Translations under genes and position numbers: made by a program | Part shown: piece after piece, positions 7,894 to 16,041 of the stretch | Layout: each line of letters starts with the position of its first letter | Numbering within the stretch: position 1 is the stretch's first letter | Assembly (NCBI GenBank): GCA_947462815.1 | Contig: CANHQR010000033.1 | Span: forward strand, 1 to 39,288 | DNA from: Pseudobdellovibrionaceae bacterium | Lineage (GTDB): Bacteria; Bdellovibrionota; Bdellovibrionia; Bdellovibrionales; JAMPXM01 | Direction: 5' to 3' | DNA: 39,288 nt | Notes under the pieces: generated by a model | What the model was told of the DNA's origin: nothing | The model's database searches: none | Seen by the model: the letters and a program-made list of their open reading frames with translations, nothing else

Positions 7894-9405
7894 GTGTCAA
7901 ATCGAAGCGCGACCTCGCGACGAAGGAATCGTCGCAATGCTCTGATGGGTTGGTCCATGGTTTGGCCGTTGCTCGGCCTTGCGCTCGCATATCTCGGTAT
8001 GGGCTGGGCAATTCGAGCTTGGAATCATTCACTTCTCGCCGATGGATCTTCAGGAGTCCAAACTGCGGCTGGGGCTGCGGCCGCGACACCCATCGCCATG
8101 CAAAGCCAGCGACCCCACGCGCTCACTTGGCTGGAGGACGAGAAACGCTCTATTCACCTTTTGATCCGACATTTAGATTTGGCGCAGTCCCGCGTCGATG
8201 TGGATTGGCATATTCGAGACTTCGATGAGCCCACGCAATTGAAACTCTACGCACTCACACAGATCGCTCAACGTGGCCTCAAAATTCAAATGCGTTTGGA
8301 TTTCGCAGATTCTATCGAACGACATCAAGAAGCACAAAAGCGGCTTTGGCTGAGCGATCTCGCGCGCGCCGGAATAGAGATTCGCGAGCCTCGCTTCCCT
8401 CGACTGCGAATCCAAGTGCGAAAGTTTTGGACACGTGCACCCGACTCGTCGGTCACCCTTCATGCACCGCGATGGCTTCAAACGCAGTGGAATCGACTCT
8501 TTCAATTTCAAGCTGGGCGAAGCATGCAGTGGATCTTCGATAACAAAAAGTGGCTCATCAGTTCCCGAGCCGACAGTCGGTCGGCGCTTTTCATCGAGGG
8601 TGAAGTGGTTCGAGGAGCCGTGGCAGGATTCACTCAAGCTTGGGTCCTCGCTTCAACGGCTCGGACTCCCTCTCACAATCCTCAGCCCACATCGTGGACG
8701 CCTGAGCAACGCCACTCCTTGCAAGCCAATTGGTCGAGGTGGGTCCGCCACGTGCGCCAGCCGCAGCTGGCTCGCGCCCTGGATGATCAACGGCGTCTTT
8801 GCAAAGATATGCTGATGGCCATCGAACCTGCCTCGACCGCCGAGGCAAAACGATTGATCCCACGCCTACTCTTCAACCAAGCTCAGCGAACGCGCACCGA
8901 GCTGCGGCTGGAGTTTCCGCATCTTTCGCTTCAAGAAGCCGGTCTTGATCTCTTTCAAGGTCTCACGCAGCGAAAGACTCCGAGTCGCGTCCTCATGAGT
9001 CCTCTCGATCGAGCCACTCATCCCGCCAGCGTCGCCCTTGGTATGAGTCGATTGCAGCATCTCTCCCTCACACAAACCCATGTGGCTTTACAGGGGCGGC
9101 AGTCCGCCTTGCCCCAACACTACCTATGGAGCAGCGACCAGCAGGTGCTGGCCTATGGAAACTTTAATCTGCGACGCCAATCTTCGCGCGCCGAACCTGA
9201 GATGATCGTGATGTGCCGACAATCCTCGGCCCTCGTGCAAGACGCACAATTGCAATTCGAAGCGCGATGGGCTCAAGCCACCACAGTTTTGCGTGCGGGA
9301 GTCACCGAAAATCAACCAGCCTGGTGGTCCAACGCCTCTTGGGAGCAGAAAGCCTTCTTGATCGGGATCTACCCGATTGCGCATTGGCTCGACGCCAACC
9401 TTTAA
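7894..9405 (+). CDS. Membrane-anchored phospholipase D-like protein lacking HKD motifs
   Basis: The 503-residue product starts with a basic segment and one hydrophobic helix (about 20-42), so it should be anchored in the inner membrane facing the periplasm. The rest has the layout of a two-domain PLD superfamily protein. IHLLIRHLDLAQSRVDVDWH resembles the first strand-helix unit. MQWIFDNKKWLISSRAD (from residue 211) and HYLWSSDQQVLAYGNFNL (from residue 409) sit where HxKxxxxD...GSxN is expected. The lysines are missing in both halves and the first histidine is also absent, so catalysis by the usual mechanism is unlikely. The family assignment rests on fold-level resemblance and is moderate. 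The start is uncertain: GTG 7894 gives a good n-region, ATG 7945 is possible, and the frame is open back to 7660 inside lgt. No clear ribosome binding site decides this. Confidence 0.6.
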   Translation: MSNRSATSRRRNRRNALMGWSMVWPLLGLALAYLGMGWAIRAWNHSLLADGSSGVQTAAGAAAATPIAMQSQRPHALTWLEDEKRSIHLLIRHLDLAQSRVDVDWHIRDFDEPTQLKLYALTQIAQRGLKIQMRLDFADSIERHQEAQKRLWLSDLARAGIEIREPRFPRLRIQVRKFWTRAPDSSVTLHAPRWLQTQWNRLFQFQAGRSMQWIFDNKKWLISSRADSRSALFIEGEVVRGAVAGFTQAWVLASTARTPSHNPQPTSWTPEQRHSLQANWSRWVRHVRQPQLARALDDQRRLCKDMLMAIEPASTAEAKRLIPRLLFNQAQRTRTELRLEFPHLSLQEAGLDLFQGLTQRKTPSRVLMSPLDRATHPASVALGMSRLQHLSLTQTHVALQGRQSALPQHYLWSSDQQVLAYGNFNLRRQSSRAEPEMIVMCRQSSALVQDAQLQFEARWAQATTVLRAGVTENQPAWWSNASWEQKAFLIGIYPIAHWLDANL

Positions 9406-9428
9406 CGACAAAGCTTTCGCTGAGTTCG

Positions 9429-10175
9429 TTAGTTAAAGCCTCGGCCTGTTAGCTTTTTCAGAGCACGAATGGCAACTTTGACCGCCTCATCATCGACGTG
9501 AGGCGCGAAGACAATCCCGAAAAAGAAGCCAAACATGGCGCGAATCGCGGCCGGCTCGAACTCGGGGAACAGCCGCTGCAGTTTGCGCACATAGGTGGCC
9601 TCGAGCGAACGGATCTCTTCACCAATCTCGGTGGGACGGTCCCGATGCGTGAGGTAGAAGTTGCAGAGATTCGGCGCCTGATTAGCAACGTCGCGCGAAA
9701 GCTTAACAGTTTCCGCCCAGCGGCCATCGCGCCACATGGCCGTCCGTTCAGGATTCGTCGCCACGATTTCTTCGCCGATCACCGAAATCGCTTCGCGAAG
9801 AATCGAAGATTTGGACCGACCAAAGTGATAATAAATGAGCGAGCGAGTGATGCCGCTTTTGCGCGAGAGATCCGACATTGTCCATTTCAGATGGCCTTTG
9901 CGAAAATCCAACTCGAGAGCCGCATTCAAGACGCGCCAAAACGTCGAGTCTCGGTCGCGCATTTTTTCGCGTTTCTTGCGTCGAGAGCCCTCGTGATCAC
10001 CTCCACCTTCTAAAACCGGCGCAGTTTCTCCGATTGAGGGCAGCGACTCTTCGATGACTCCGGCTGAACCAGCTGTTGAATCAGCAGTTGAACCAGCCAA
10101 AGAATCAGTTGACGAGTCATCCCATGAGTGCGTCACGGAATCGGCTGCTCGGTCGAACGCAAATGAAGAGCTCAT
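9429..10175 (-). CDS. TetR/AcrR-family transcriptional regulator
   Basis: The 248-residue product has a TetR-type DNA-binding domain at about 72-130. Its helix-turn-helix covers MSDLSRKSGITRSLIYYHFG (about 100-119), the family hallmark. The C-terminal ligand and dimer domain has no recognised subfamily. The first 70 residues are a Ser/Thr/Gly/Asp-rich, probably disordered extension ending in a basic cluster (RRKKREK), unusual for this family. I chose ATG 10175, which has GAGG about ten bases upstream; the frame is open to 10340, which would run through the upstream region of the divergent gene. It converges on the PLD-like gene (23-base gap). Its target is unknown; autoregulation and control of the divergent 10301 gene are the obvious guesses. 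Confidence 0.88.
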   Translation of the reverse strand: MSSSFAFDRAADSVTHSWDDSSTDSLAGSTADSTAGSAGVIEESLPSIGETAPVLEGGGDHEGSRRKKREKMRDRDSTFWRVLNAALELDFRKGHLKWTMSDLSRKSGITRSLIYYHFGRSKSSILREAISVIGEEIVATNPERTAMWRDGRWAETVKLSRDVANQAPNLCNFYLTHRDRPTEIGEEIRSLEATYVRKLQRLFPEFEPAAIRAMFGFFFGIVFAPHVDDEAVKVAIRALKKLTGRGFN

Positions 10176-10300
10176 AGGCAAATTACCTCTACACTTTGAC
10201 CTCAGTTCAAGCTGAAATCCTGAAAAAGTCGACCGAATTCGCGCACCCAGCAGATCAACTTCAAGCCCTAAGGCTTCCAAACTTCCGAGCGGAGGTGAGT

Positions 10301-10744
10301 ATGAAACCCCTTTCCATTCAAATTTTACGGGTTTGGCCAAAAGATACGAGGCTTGCTGTGATCATCGCGATCTTCGGCACCTTGAGTTTTGCGCTCGGTC
10401 CCGCCGTCGAAGCAGGCCCAGCCAAGTCGGATGCCAGCAGTTCCACAGTAATCTTGATACAAAAGCTGAAGAGTCGCCAAAAACGCTTTCTCACTTGCCG
10501 AAAGGACACGGATTGCGCCACGCTAGCCTATGGTCAAGCACCCTGCGGCGGTCCTGCCGGCTACTTGATCGTCAATACCAAAGGCTCGAAGGACTCTCAG
10601 CTCAACAAAATAGCGGAAGAAATCTCACAAGCGCAGCGCCTCGAACAGCAGCAACAAGGCCTCGCCGGAATCTGCATGTTGGCGCCCAAGCCCCAAGCCA
10701 AGTGCGCCAAGCAAGTCTGTCAGGAGGCTCAAGCTGAAATGTGA
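10301..10744 (+). CDS. Small exported six-cysteine protein
   Basis: The start ATG 10301 has GGAGG (10291-10295) five bases upstream; the frame is open from 10196. The 147-residue product has a long basic n-region, a hydrophobic core at about 18-33 and a likely signal-peptidase site near AVEA/GP (38-39). The mature part has six cysteines at 66, 72, 82, 125, 135 and 140, in the pattern C-x5-C, PCGG, GIC, C-x4-C. Three disulfides in the periplasm or outside the cell are likely. A Gln-rich helix (about 105-120) separates the two cysteine clusters. I do not recognise a named family. It is divergent from the TetR-type gene, with about 125 bases between the starts. Confidence 0.75.
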   Translation: MKPLSIQILRVWPKDTRLAVIIAIFGTLSFALGPAVEAGPAKSDASSSTVILIQKLKSRQKRFLTCRKDTDCATLAYGQAPCGGPAGYLIVNTKGSKDSQLNKIAEEISQAQRLEQQQQGLAGICMLAPKPQAKCAKQVCQEAQAEM

Positions 10745-10810
10745 GTCGATTGGCCCGGGCCGAGCGGAGTGAGAGATGGGGCAACTAAGATCTCGTTCAT
10801 CTCACTTAGC

Positions 10811-11884
10811 TTACTTGAAGCAGCTCCGAATACGGATCTCCTGCGGGTAAACCAACTCGCTGGTGCTATCCCACCAACCCGTCCGGCCCGCAAAACGACC
10901 CACACCGGCATCCGTCCATCCGGTTGGACAAGCAGAGGGATTCACGGCACCACCTCCGTTGTTAAATCCACTTTCAAGGTAGATGACGGATCTATTACCG
11001 TCACCAAGGCATTGACGCTTGAGAAGAACCTGAGGCCGCTGAATACCAGATGCAAGATCGTAGTAACCTTCGTCTCCCGCCTGCTCTGCAACGCCGAGAT
11101 CTCTCCATCCACTGGGACAGGCCGCTGGCTGCATTGGCCCAGCACCGTCATCGAGGCCTCCATATAGCAGCATAAACGGTACGCCTCCTCCTGCCGACTC
11201 CTGAATCGTTCCGTCAGGAAATTTGAATCCCCCAGAAGTCGACTGAACTACGCCCGCAACCGAAAGTTTCTCCGACGGATTCGTCATTCCTACCCCAACC
11301 TGTCCCGCCATATAAAAGATATCGTTTGGATTACCTGGAGAGATTTGCCAAACCCCATCCGAGCTCGTAGCGACTGCAATGCAAGAAGTAATGGCGCCAG
11401 TTGAATCGATCACTCCCAAAATTCGAATGTCGCGCATATAAACTCGGGGCCCCACGGGATCCCCGAGCGGTTCTAGCTGGAGGGTGAGTTTTGCACGCCC
11501 TTTTGAAGGCTCAGACGAGGAATCAGGAACGAAAGCTCCAATATGGGCCGAAACAAAGCGAAGCATGTTGTTCTGGTAGATCTGATTGGCGAGAAACATC
11601 TCGGAGCCGTCAGCTCGCACAATTCTCGTAAGATTACTTCCTGGACTAGTTACTGACTTGCCAGAAAAGTTTTGTCGGCAGGTTTCTGCTTGGCTCAGCA
11701 GATTAATGACCTCACCTTCAAACAATCTAACTGCATCACGAACTTCAACCGCACGCTGACCGCGCAGCGAAAAATTGAACATGGTGGCTAAGGCCAAAGA
11801 CAAGAAAGCGGTAAGTCCTGCAACAACAAGTACTTGAACGAGTGACTGGCCACGTTCCTGAATGAGAGGTGAATCGTTCCGCAC
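10811..11884 (-). CDS. Prepilin-like protein with tail-fibre module and duplicated C-terminal cysteine domain
   Basis: The 357-residue product begins with a type IV prepilin-like leader: ERG at 10-12 followed by QSLVQVLVVAGLTAFLSLAL. Cleavage after G12 would leave a hydrophobic helix, but position +5 is Gln instead of the usual Glu. The middle part is unrecognised. Residues around 195-236 (VGVGMTNPSEKLSVAG, GGFKFPDGTIQ) match the module common in phage tail fibres and similar surface proteins. The C-terminus holds two copies of a segment of about 52 residues (242-292 and 305-357), each with the pattern PxACPxGWxDxGVxxxAG...GxxD and a final cysteine. Start GTG 11884 follows AAGGA at a spacing of about ten. 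It is probably surface-exposed; the function is unknown. Confidence 0.8.
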   Translation of the reverse strand: MRNDSPLIQERGQSLVQVLVVAGLTAFLSLALATMFNFSLRGQRAVEVRDAVRLFEGEVINLLSQAETCRQNFSGKSVTSPGSNLTRIVRADGSEMFLANQIYQNNMLRFVSAHIGAFVPDSSSEPSKGRAKLTLQLEPLGDPVGPRVYMRDIRILGVIDSTGAITSCIAVATSSDGVWQISPGNPNDIFYMAGQVGVGMTNPSEKLSVAGVVQSTSGGFKFPDGTIQESAGGGVPFMLLYGGLDDGAGPMQPAACPSGWRDLGVAEQAGDEGYYDLASGIQRPQVLLKRQCLGDGNRSVIYLESGFNNGGGAVNPSACPTGWTDAGVGRFAGRTGWWDSTSELVYPQEIRIRSCFK

Positions 11885-12217
11885 CTAACTTTTATCCTTG
11901 GCAAGATCTGACTCTAAACATTCTGAACTGAATCACAGTCTAAAAAAATCGGATGCGTTCAAAGTTGCTAGAAACCAGCCCCAGGTCGGGTCAGCCTCAA
12001 AGATTGGCATTCAGAAAACTCCGGACTTAAAGTCCCGAACAATCAAATCTGTTTTCGATGGAAGTCGTCTCAAATCGAAGCGCTCTAATCGGATTTTGGC
12101 GATCTGAACGGTGCACTCTTGGGCTTTCATAATTGATAAGATATTCTGCAAACGGTGACTTCAACGGCCGGGCGGTCAGTCGCAAATGTGAAGTGCACAT
12201 CTGCTACTAGAGGGGCG
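11885..12217. other. Divergent intergenic region, relatively AT-rich
   Basis: About 330 bases separate the divergent prepilin-like and FecR-domain genes. A 69-codon frame starting with TTG at 11898 crosses it, but it lacks a ribosome binding site and has a low-complexity basic composition. I did not call it. A plausible plus-strand promoter lies at 12119-12147. Confidence 0.45.
12119..12147 (+). promoter_or_regulatory. Candidate promoter of the FecR-domain gene
   Basis: TTGGGC at 12119-12124 and TATTCT at 12142-12147 are separated by 17 bases in a locally AT-rich stretch. The predicted transcription start near 12154 leaves a leader of about 64 bases before ATG 12218. Confidence 0.4.
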
Positions 12218-13669
12218 ATGGTAGAATCTTCGAAAAATTTGCCGGGAGCCCGGTCGGATTATGACCTGAGTTGGCTGAGCGCCAGCATTCTGGGGATTGC
12301 CGTCGGAATGGCCCTGGGTCTTTCTTCCAAAGCGCAGTCCCAACAGGGCCCGAATCATCCGATCGCGGGATTTGTCGCGCGAATAGATGGATCTTCCGCT
12401 CAGATCCTAGCTGACCAAGCGACATGGAAATCTCTGCGCGTTAACCAGCGCTTGCTTGTTGGCGACACGATTAGAACTGGATCGGAAACCACAGTTACGG
12501 TCCGACTCAGTAATCGATCAATTTTCGAATTAGCTGCACTCTCCGAGGTCACTCTGGAGTACTTCGAGCCGAAAAGTGGCGAAGCCTTGTTAGGACTCGG
12601 GAGCGGCAAAATTCGCGCGCAAGTGATTCGGCGACCCAACAGCGAGGTCAGGTTCAAAATTCGCTCAGGCGCCGTTGTGGCTGGAGTTCGCGGGACTCAC
12701 TTCATGGTGATTCATCAAGAATCAGCTTCACATGCTTTTTCTGGTGTCATGGTTGAGAGCGGCCTCGTCGAAGTCCGTGACCCCGCAACAGGGGAACTCA
12801 TCGAAAACTTGTCCTCAGATCAAGCTTTGACCGTGGCCTCAAACACTCTTCTAACTGGAAACTATTTCCCGATTTCCGCGATCACGCCCTCAATGTGGGA
12901 CCTGCAGACAGGCGAGGATATCAACGTGACCAACTTTGGCAGTTACAAAATTGGAGTTTCGCGAGGCGTCTTTTTGCCTGGCAACTTTAGGCAATGGCGA
13001 ATCCGTCCACAAGGAGTCCGGATCAAACAGCTCAACAGAGGCTCGGTGACCCAAGAAATGGTGACTCAAAAGCTCAAGCAAGGATCAATTCGACCCGTGA
13101 ATGATTTTGCGAATGATCTGGGTGTTCCGCTGGTAAGGCCAGGAACACTACCCAACGACCCACTTCCTGCGCCAACTGATCCCAACCCTCCCTCTACGCC
13201 AATGAACAGTACTCGGCCGCGAGCCGTCGTAACTGGGAGAGCTCAAGGCTCTGAGGTCTTGACCCGTGATATTCTTGGTGGCTATGAGCCGCGCGCACTC
13301 TCTCGCGAACCCGCGAGAATCCCTTTGATCTCTGAGGATCCAGATTCGCTGATGAACACAATAGATGCTCTGCCAGCACCCTTGAACTCTTTTAGAGCTT
13401 ATCAACCCTTGCAACTTCAGGTAGTTCCGATTTTAAGCCCGCCACCGACCGCAACTCCGCGACCCACGGCGACCGCAACTCCGCGACCCACGGCGACCAC
13501 AACTCCGCGACCCACGGCGACCACAACTCCGCGACCCACGGCGACCACAACTCCGCGACCATCACCGAATATCAATACCGACGAAGCCGATGACGGACAT
13601 CATCTTGACTTTTTTGAGCGACTCATATGCCTTTTGCCGTGGATTGATCCGCCCCACTGCGGGAGGTAA
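12218..13669 (+). CDS. Exported FecR-domain protein with TPRP repeat tail
   Basis: The 483-residue product has a signal peptide or N-terminal anchor (hydrophobic about 19-36, likely end near KAQS/QQ). A FecR domain follows at about 48-215. Its recognisable segments are the VGDTIRTG motif, GLGSGKIRAQV, and FKIRSGAVVAGVRGTHFMV followed by VESGLVEV. Such free-standing FecR domains are usually periplasmic and are not limited to iron sensing; no sigma factor or TonB receptor is adjacent. The C-terminal third is Pro/Thr-rich, with a perfect eight-residue repeat (ATPRPTAT type, about 411-448), and ends in a short tail with two cysteines. ATG 12218 follows AGAGGGG closely; the frame is open from 12155 but has no ribosome binding site there. 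Confidence 0.85.
   Translation: MVESSKNLPGARSDYDLSWLSASILGIAVGMALGLSSKAQSQQGPNHPIAGFVARIDGSSAQILADQATWKSLRVNQRLLVGDTIRTGSETTVTVRLSNRSIFELAALSEVTLEYFEPKSGEALLGLGSGKIRAQVIRRPNSEVRFKIRSGAVVAGVRGTHFMVIHQESASHAFSGVMVESGLVEVRDPATGELIENLSSDQALTVASNTLLTGNYFPISAITPSMWDLQTGEDINVTNFGSYKIGVSRGVFLPGNFRQWRIRPQGVRIKQLNRGSVTQEMVTQKLKQGSIRPVNDFANDLGVPLVRPGTLPNDPLPAPTDPNPPSTPMNSTRPRAVVTGRAQGSEVLTRDILGGYEPRALSREPARIPLISEDPDSLMNTIDALPAPLNSFRAYQPLQLQVVPILSPPPTATPRPTATATPRPTATTTPRPTATTTPRPTATTTPRPSPNINTDEADDGHHLDFFERLICLLPWIDPPHCGR
13451..13560 (+). repeat. 24-bp in-frame tandem repeat, about 4.6 copies
   Basis: Units start at 13451, 13475, 13499, 13523 and 13547 (the last partial) and differ only at the first base (G or A). 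Each encodes eight residues of a Thr-Pro-Arg-Pro-Thr-Ala spacer. Near-identity at the DNA level indicates recent slippage expansion without frame loss. Confidence 0.9.
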
Positions 13670-13684
13670 ATCATTTTTTTCGGA

Positions 13685-14659
13685 CTATTGCTCCCCTAAA
13701 ATTTTCTTACGAAGAAGAAAGATCACGGGATCGACAGTACTCCAACTAATCTGCTTCGGGATTAAATCGCTCAATACGAAATGTTCTACGGGGATCACAT
13801 CAATCGTCGTCCCAATCATAAGCGCCCCTTTTGCCGACGAAAGTTGTTCAGGCGTGGCATCCTGCTCCCGAACCTTAATTCCGCAGCTTTTCGCCAACTC
13901 CATGACTCGCACCAACGTGCAGCCATCTAAGATGTTATGAGAACGAGGAACGCAAAGTGCTCCTTCATCATCAATCCATGCAAAGTTTTCGGTCGCACTT
14001 TCGGCAAGAAACCCTGAAGCATCAAGGCTGATCACAAAGTCCAGACCTCGATCTACAGCCTCTTTCTTCATTAGTACGTTAGGCAAGTAGTTGCATGATT
14101 TGATTTGTGGGAAGGGAGAGGGTTTCACAGAAATACCTGAAACCCCCACTCGACATCCTCGTTTTATCCAATCGTCTTTCATGGGCGCAAGATCGGTGAT
14201 CACACAGTAGAGCTGAGATCCCAATGTTGAGTAAGGATTCGGACTAAAATCACCTGGTCCTCGGGTCACGAAGATTCGAAGAAGGCCCATGGTCAGGCAG
14301 TCCTCGACTTCACGCAGCCCCTCCATTAACACTTCCTCTATCTGAGCCATTCGCCATGGGATATCGAGTCCGATTCGCAAGGCACTTCTTTGAAGTCGGA
14401 GTAGGTGCTCTTTCATCAAATAGGCTCGGCGTTTTTTGAATTTAATGGCTTCAAATACCGCATCACCTCGATGGAAGCCATGATCATCCATCGGCAACAT
14501 CATGAGTGCGGGATCTTTAGTCCAACCGCCAAAAAAGCTGGAATACATCCACCGCATGCTTTGGCGCGAAGCTGTCAGCTGTCGACGATTGGCTTCGACG
14601 AGATTCTCTAAACTGAAAGGCTGATAATTGAGATTCTTGAACGCAGATTCGCTGGGCAT
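13685..14659 (-). CDS. Class IV PLP-dependent aminotransferase
   Basis: The 324-residue product belongs to the fold-type IV family that includes branched-chain aminotransferase, D-amino-acid transaminase and aminodeoxychorismate lyase. DDHGFHRGDAVFEAIK (58-73) is the usual N-terminal signature. K187 in IKSCNYLPNVLMKKEA is the expected PLP lysine, and E220 in LAESATENFAWI is the conserved PLP-ring glutamate. The MIGTTIDV segment near the C-terminus is the phosphate-binding region. The substrate cannot be settled from sequence. ATG 14659 follows GAGG six bases upstream. It is divergent from uppP and convergent with the FecR-domain gene, so it appears monocistronic. Confidence 0.9.
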   Translation of the reverse strand: MPSESAFKNLNYQPFSLENLVEANRRQLTASRQSMRWMYSSFFGGWTKDPALMMLPMDDHGFHRGDAVFEAIKFKKRRAYLMKEHLLRLQRSALRIGLDIPWRMAQIEEVLMEGLREVEDCLTMGLLRIFVTRGPGDFSPNPYSTLGSQLYCVITDLAPMKDDWIKRGCRVGVSGISVKPSPFPQIKSCNYLPNVLMKKEAVDRGLDFVISLDASGFLAESATENFAWIDDEGALCVPRSHNILDGCTLVRVMELAKSCGIKVREQDATPEQLSSAKGALMIGTTIDVIPVEHFVLSDLIPKQISWSTVDPVIFLLRKKILGEQ

Positions 14660-14783
14660 GCATCACCTCGACAAGTGGACTTCAGTTGAATTTCAAGCCG
14701 ATTCATTATTTCATCAAGCTCGAAGACAACTTTGAGATCATCAAACAGACTATAAAACAGATTATCGAAGCGAGGTCGATGAG

Positions 14784-15581
14784 GTGGAGATTTGGCAGGC
14801 CATTGTTTTGGCGATCATTGAGGGTTTGACGGAGTACTTGCCGGTGAGTTCGACCGGACACATCATTCTGGGCTCCGCCGCTATGGGCATTCACGAAGAT
14901 CCCTTCGTTAAGGACTTCACCGTCATCGTCCAATTCGGTGCAATTTTATCCGTCATCGTCGCCTATCGAGAACGACTCCAACATGCCCTCAAGTCGGGCC
15001 CCACCCCATGGCTGAAACTCGGCGTTGGATTTCTTCCAGCGGGAGTGATCGGCTTTCTCCTCAAAGACCATGTCGATGCTTGGCTGGGATCCGTTGAGGT
15101 TGTCGGCTGGTCGCTGCTTCTCGGTGGCGTCTTACTGATCTTTGCGGATCGGCTCTGGGGTAAGGGCAAGGCGCAAGACGCGCTTCATCTTCCTTACGCC
15201 AAGGTTGTGGCAATTGGTCTTACGCAGTGTTTAGCACTTGTTCCCGGGGTCAGCCGATCCGGCGCCAGCATCATCGGCGGTATGGCGCTTGGACTTTCGC
15301 GAAGTACGGCCGCTGATTTTTCGTTTTTCCTCGCACTCCCGACTTTGGGCGCGGCCACGCTCTATAAGTCGATGAAGATCGCACCCACCATCACCGAAGA
15401 CCAAATCTTGCCACTTCTGTTGGGCAACTTGGTCAGCTTCATCGTGGGCCTATTGGCCATTCGTATGTTTATTCGCTTCATTGCCCAACGCGGATTCTTT
15501 TGGTTTGGAGTTTATCGAATTCTTGTCGGTTCAGCGATTTTGCTCATTCTCGCCTCTGGGTATACACTGAAGATGCAATGA
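14784..15581 (+). CDS. uppP: Undecaprenyl-diphosphatase
   Basis: This integral membrane phosphatase (BacA/UppP type) recycles undecaprenyl pyrophosphate to the monophosphate for peptidoglycan and other surface polymers; overexpression gives bacitracin resistance in other bacteria. The 265-residue product has the two hallmark motifs, EGLTEYLPVSSTGH at 13-26 and PGVSRSGASI in the second half, and multiple hydrophobic helices. The start is GTG 14784, with GAGG (14772-14775) eight bases upstream. It begins the uppP-DCC-ABC-F unit; the next gene overlaps its stop by four bases. Confidence 0.96.
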   Translation: MEIWQAIVLAIIEGLTEYLPVSSTGHIILGSAAMGIHEDPFVKDFTVIVQFGAILSVIVAYRERLQHALKSGPTPWLKLGVGFLPAGVIGFLLKDHVDAWLGSVEVVGWSLLLGGVLLIFADRLWGKGKAQDALHLPYAKVVAIGLTQCLALVPGVSRSGASIIGGMALGLSRSTAADFSFFLALPTLGAATLYKSMKIAPTITEDQILPLLLGNLVSFIVGLLAIRMFIRFIAQRGFFWFGVYRILVGSAILLILASGYTLKMQ

Positions 15582-16024
15582 CACCTGAGCCTAAAGATCG
15601 AGCCAACGACGCCATCCCTCCCCGGTCCATCGTTTACTTCGATGGCGTGTGCGGACTCTGCAATTGGAGCGTCGACTTTTTACTGAGCGCCGATCGACAT
15701 CAACGCCTCCTCTTCTCGCCCTTGCAAGGCCAGACCGCCGCCGCGCAGTTGAGCCTGGTCGATCGCGAAGACTTGCAGACTCTCGTGCTCAGCGACGCCG
15801 CCGACTCAAAGCGCACACTTTGGCGGCGATCCGATGCTGTGCTTCGCGCCCTGGAGATCTGCGGCGGCCCTCTTGCTGGGCTCGCTCGAGCTCTTCGCCT
15901 CATTCCTAAGAGTCTTCGCGATGTCGTTTACAATCTCGTGGCGCGCTATCGCTATCGCCTCTTTGGTCAAAAATCGAGCTGTCGGATACCCTCCCCGGAG
16001 GAACGACTGAGGTTTTTACCCTAG
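15578..16024 (+). CDS. DCC-family (DUF393) thiol-disulfide oxidoreductase-like protein
   Basis: The 148-residue product has the DCC signature IVYFDGVCGLCNWSVDFLL (about 18-36), with a D-x-x-C-x-x-C active-site pattern. It also has the family's C-terminal segment of short basic helices ending RYRYRLFGQK followed by a third cysteine. Members are predicted thioredoxin-like oxidoreductases; a substrate is not established. ATG 15578 overlaps the uppP stop as ATGA, so it is translationally coupled to uppP. The longer open frame from 15500 lies inside uppP and is not the start. Confidence 0.88.
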   Translation: MTPEPKDRANDAIPPRSIVYFDGVCGLCNWSVDFLLSADRHQRLLFSPLQGQTAAAQLSLVDREDLQTLVLSDAADSKRTLWRRSDAVLRALEICGGPLAGLARALRLIPKSLRDVVYNLVARYRYRLFGQKSSCRIPSPEERLRFLP

Positions 16025-16041
16025 CCGCAAGCCAGCTAAAA

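Noticed and set aside
10176-10340. N-terminal extension of the TetR-type regulator
   Set aside because: The extra residues would cover the upstream region of the divergent gene. ATG 10175 has an acceptable ribosome binding site, and typical TetR proteins are shorter still.
11898-12107. 69-codon frame on the plus strand in the prepilin/FecR spacer
   Set aside because: It starts with TTG without a ribosome binding site, has a Ser/Lys-rich low-complexity product and lies in a divergent promoter region.
13451-13560. CRISPR-like appearance of regular repeats
   Set aside because: Units are directly abutting 24-bp tandem copies with no spacers, in frame inside a coding sequence. This is a protein repeat, not an array.
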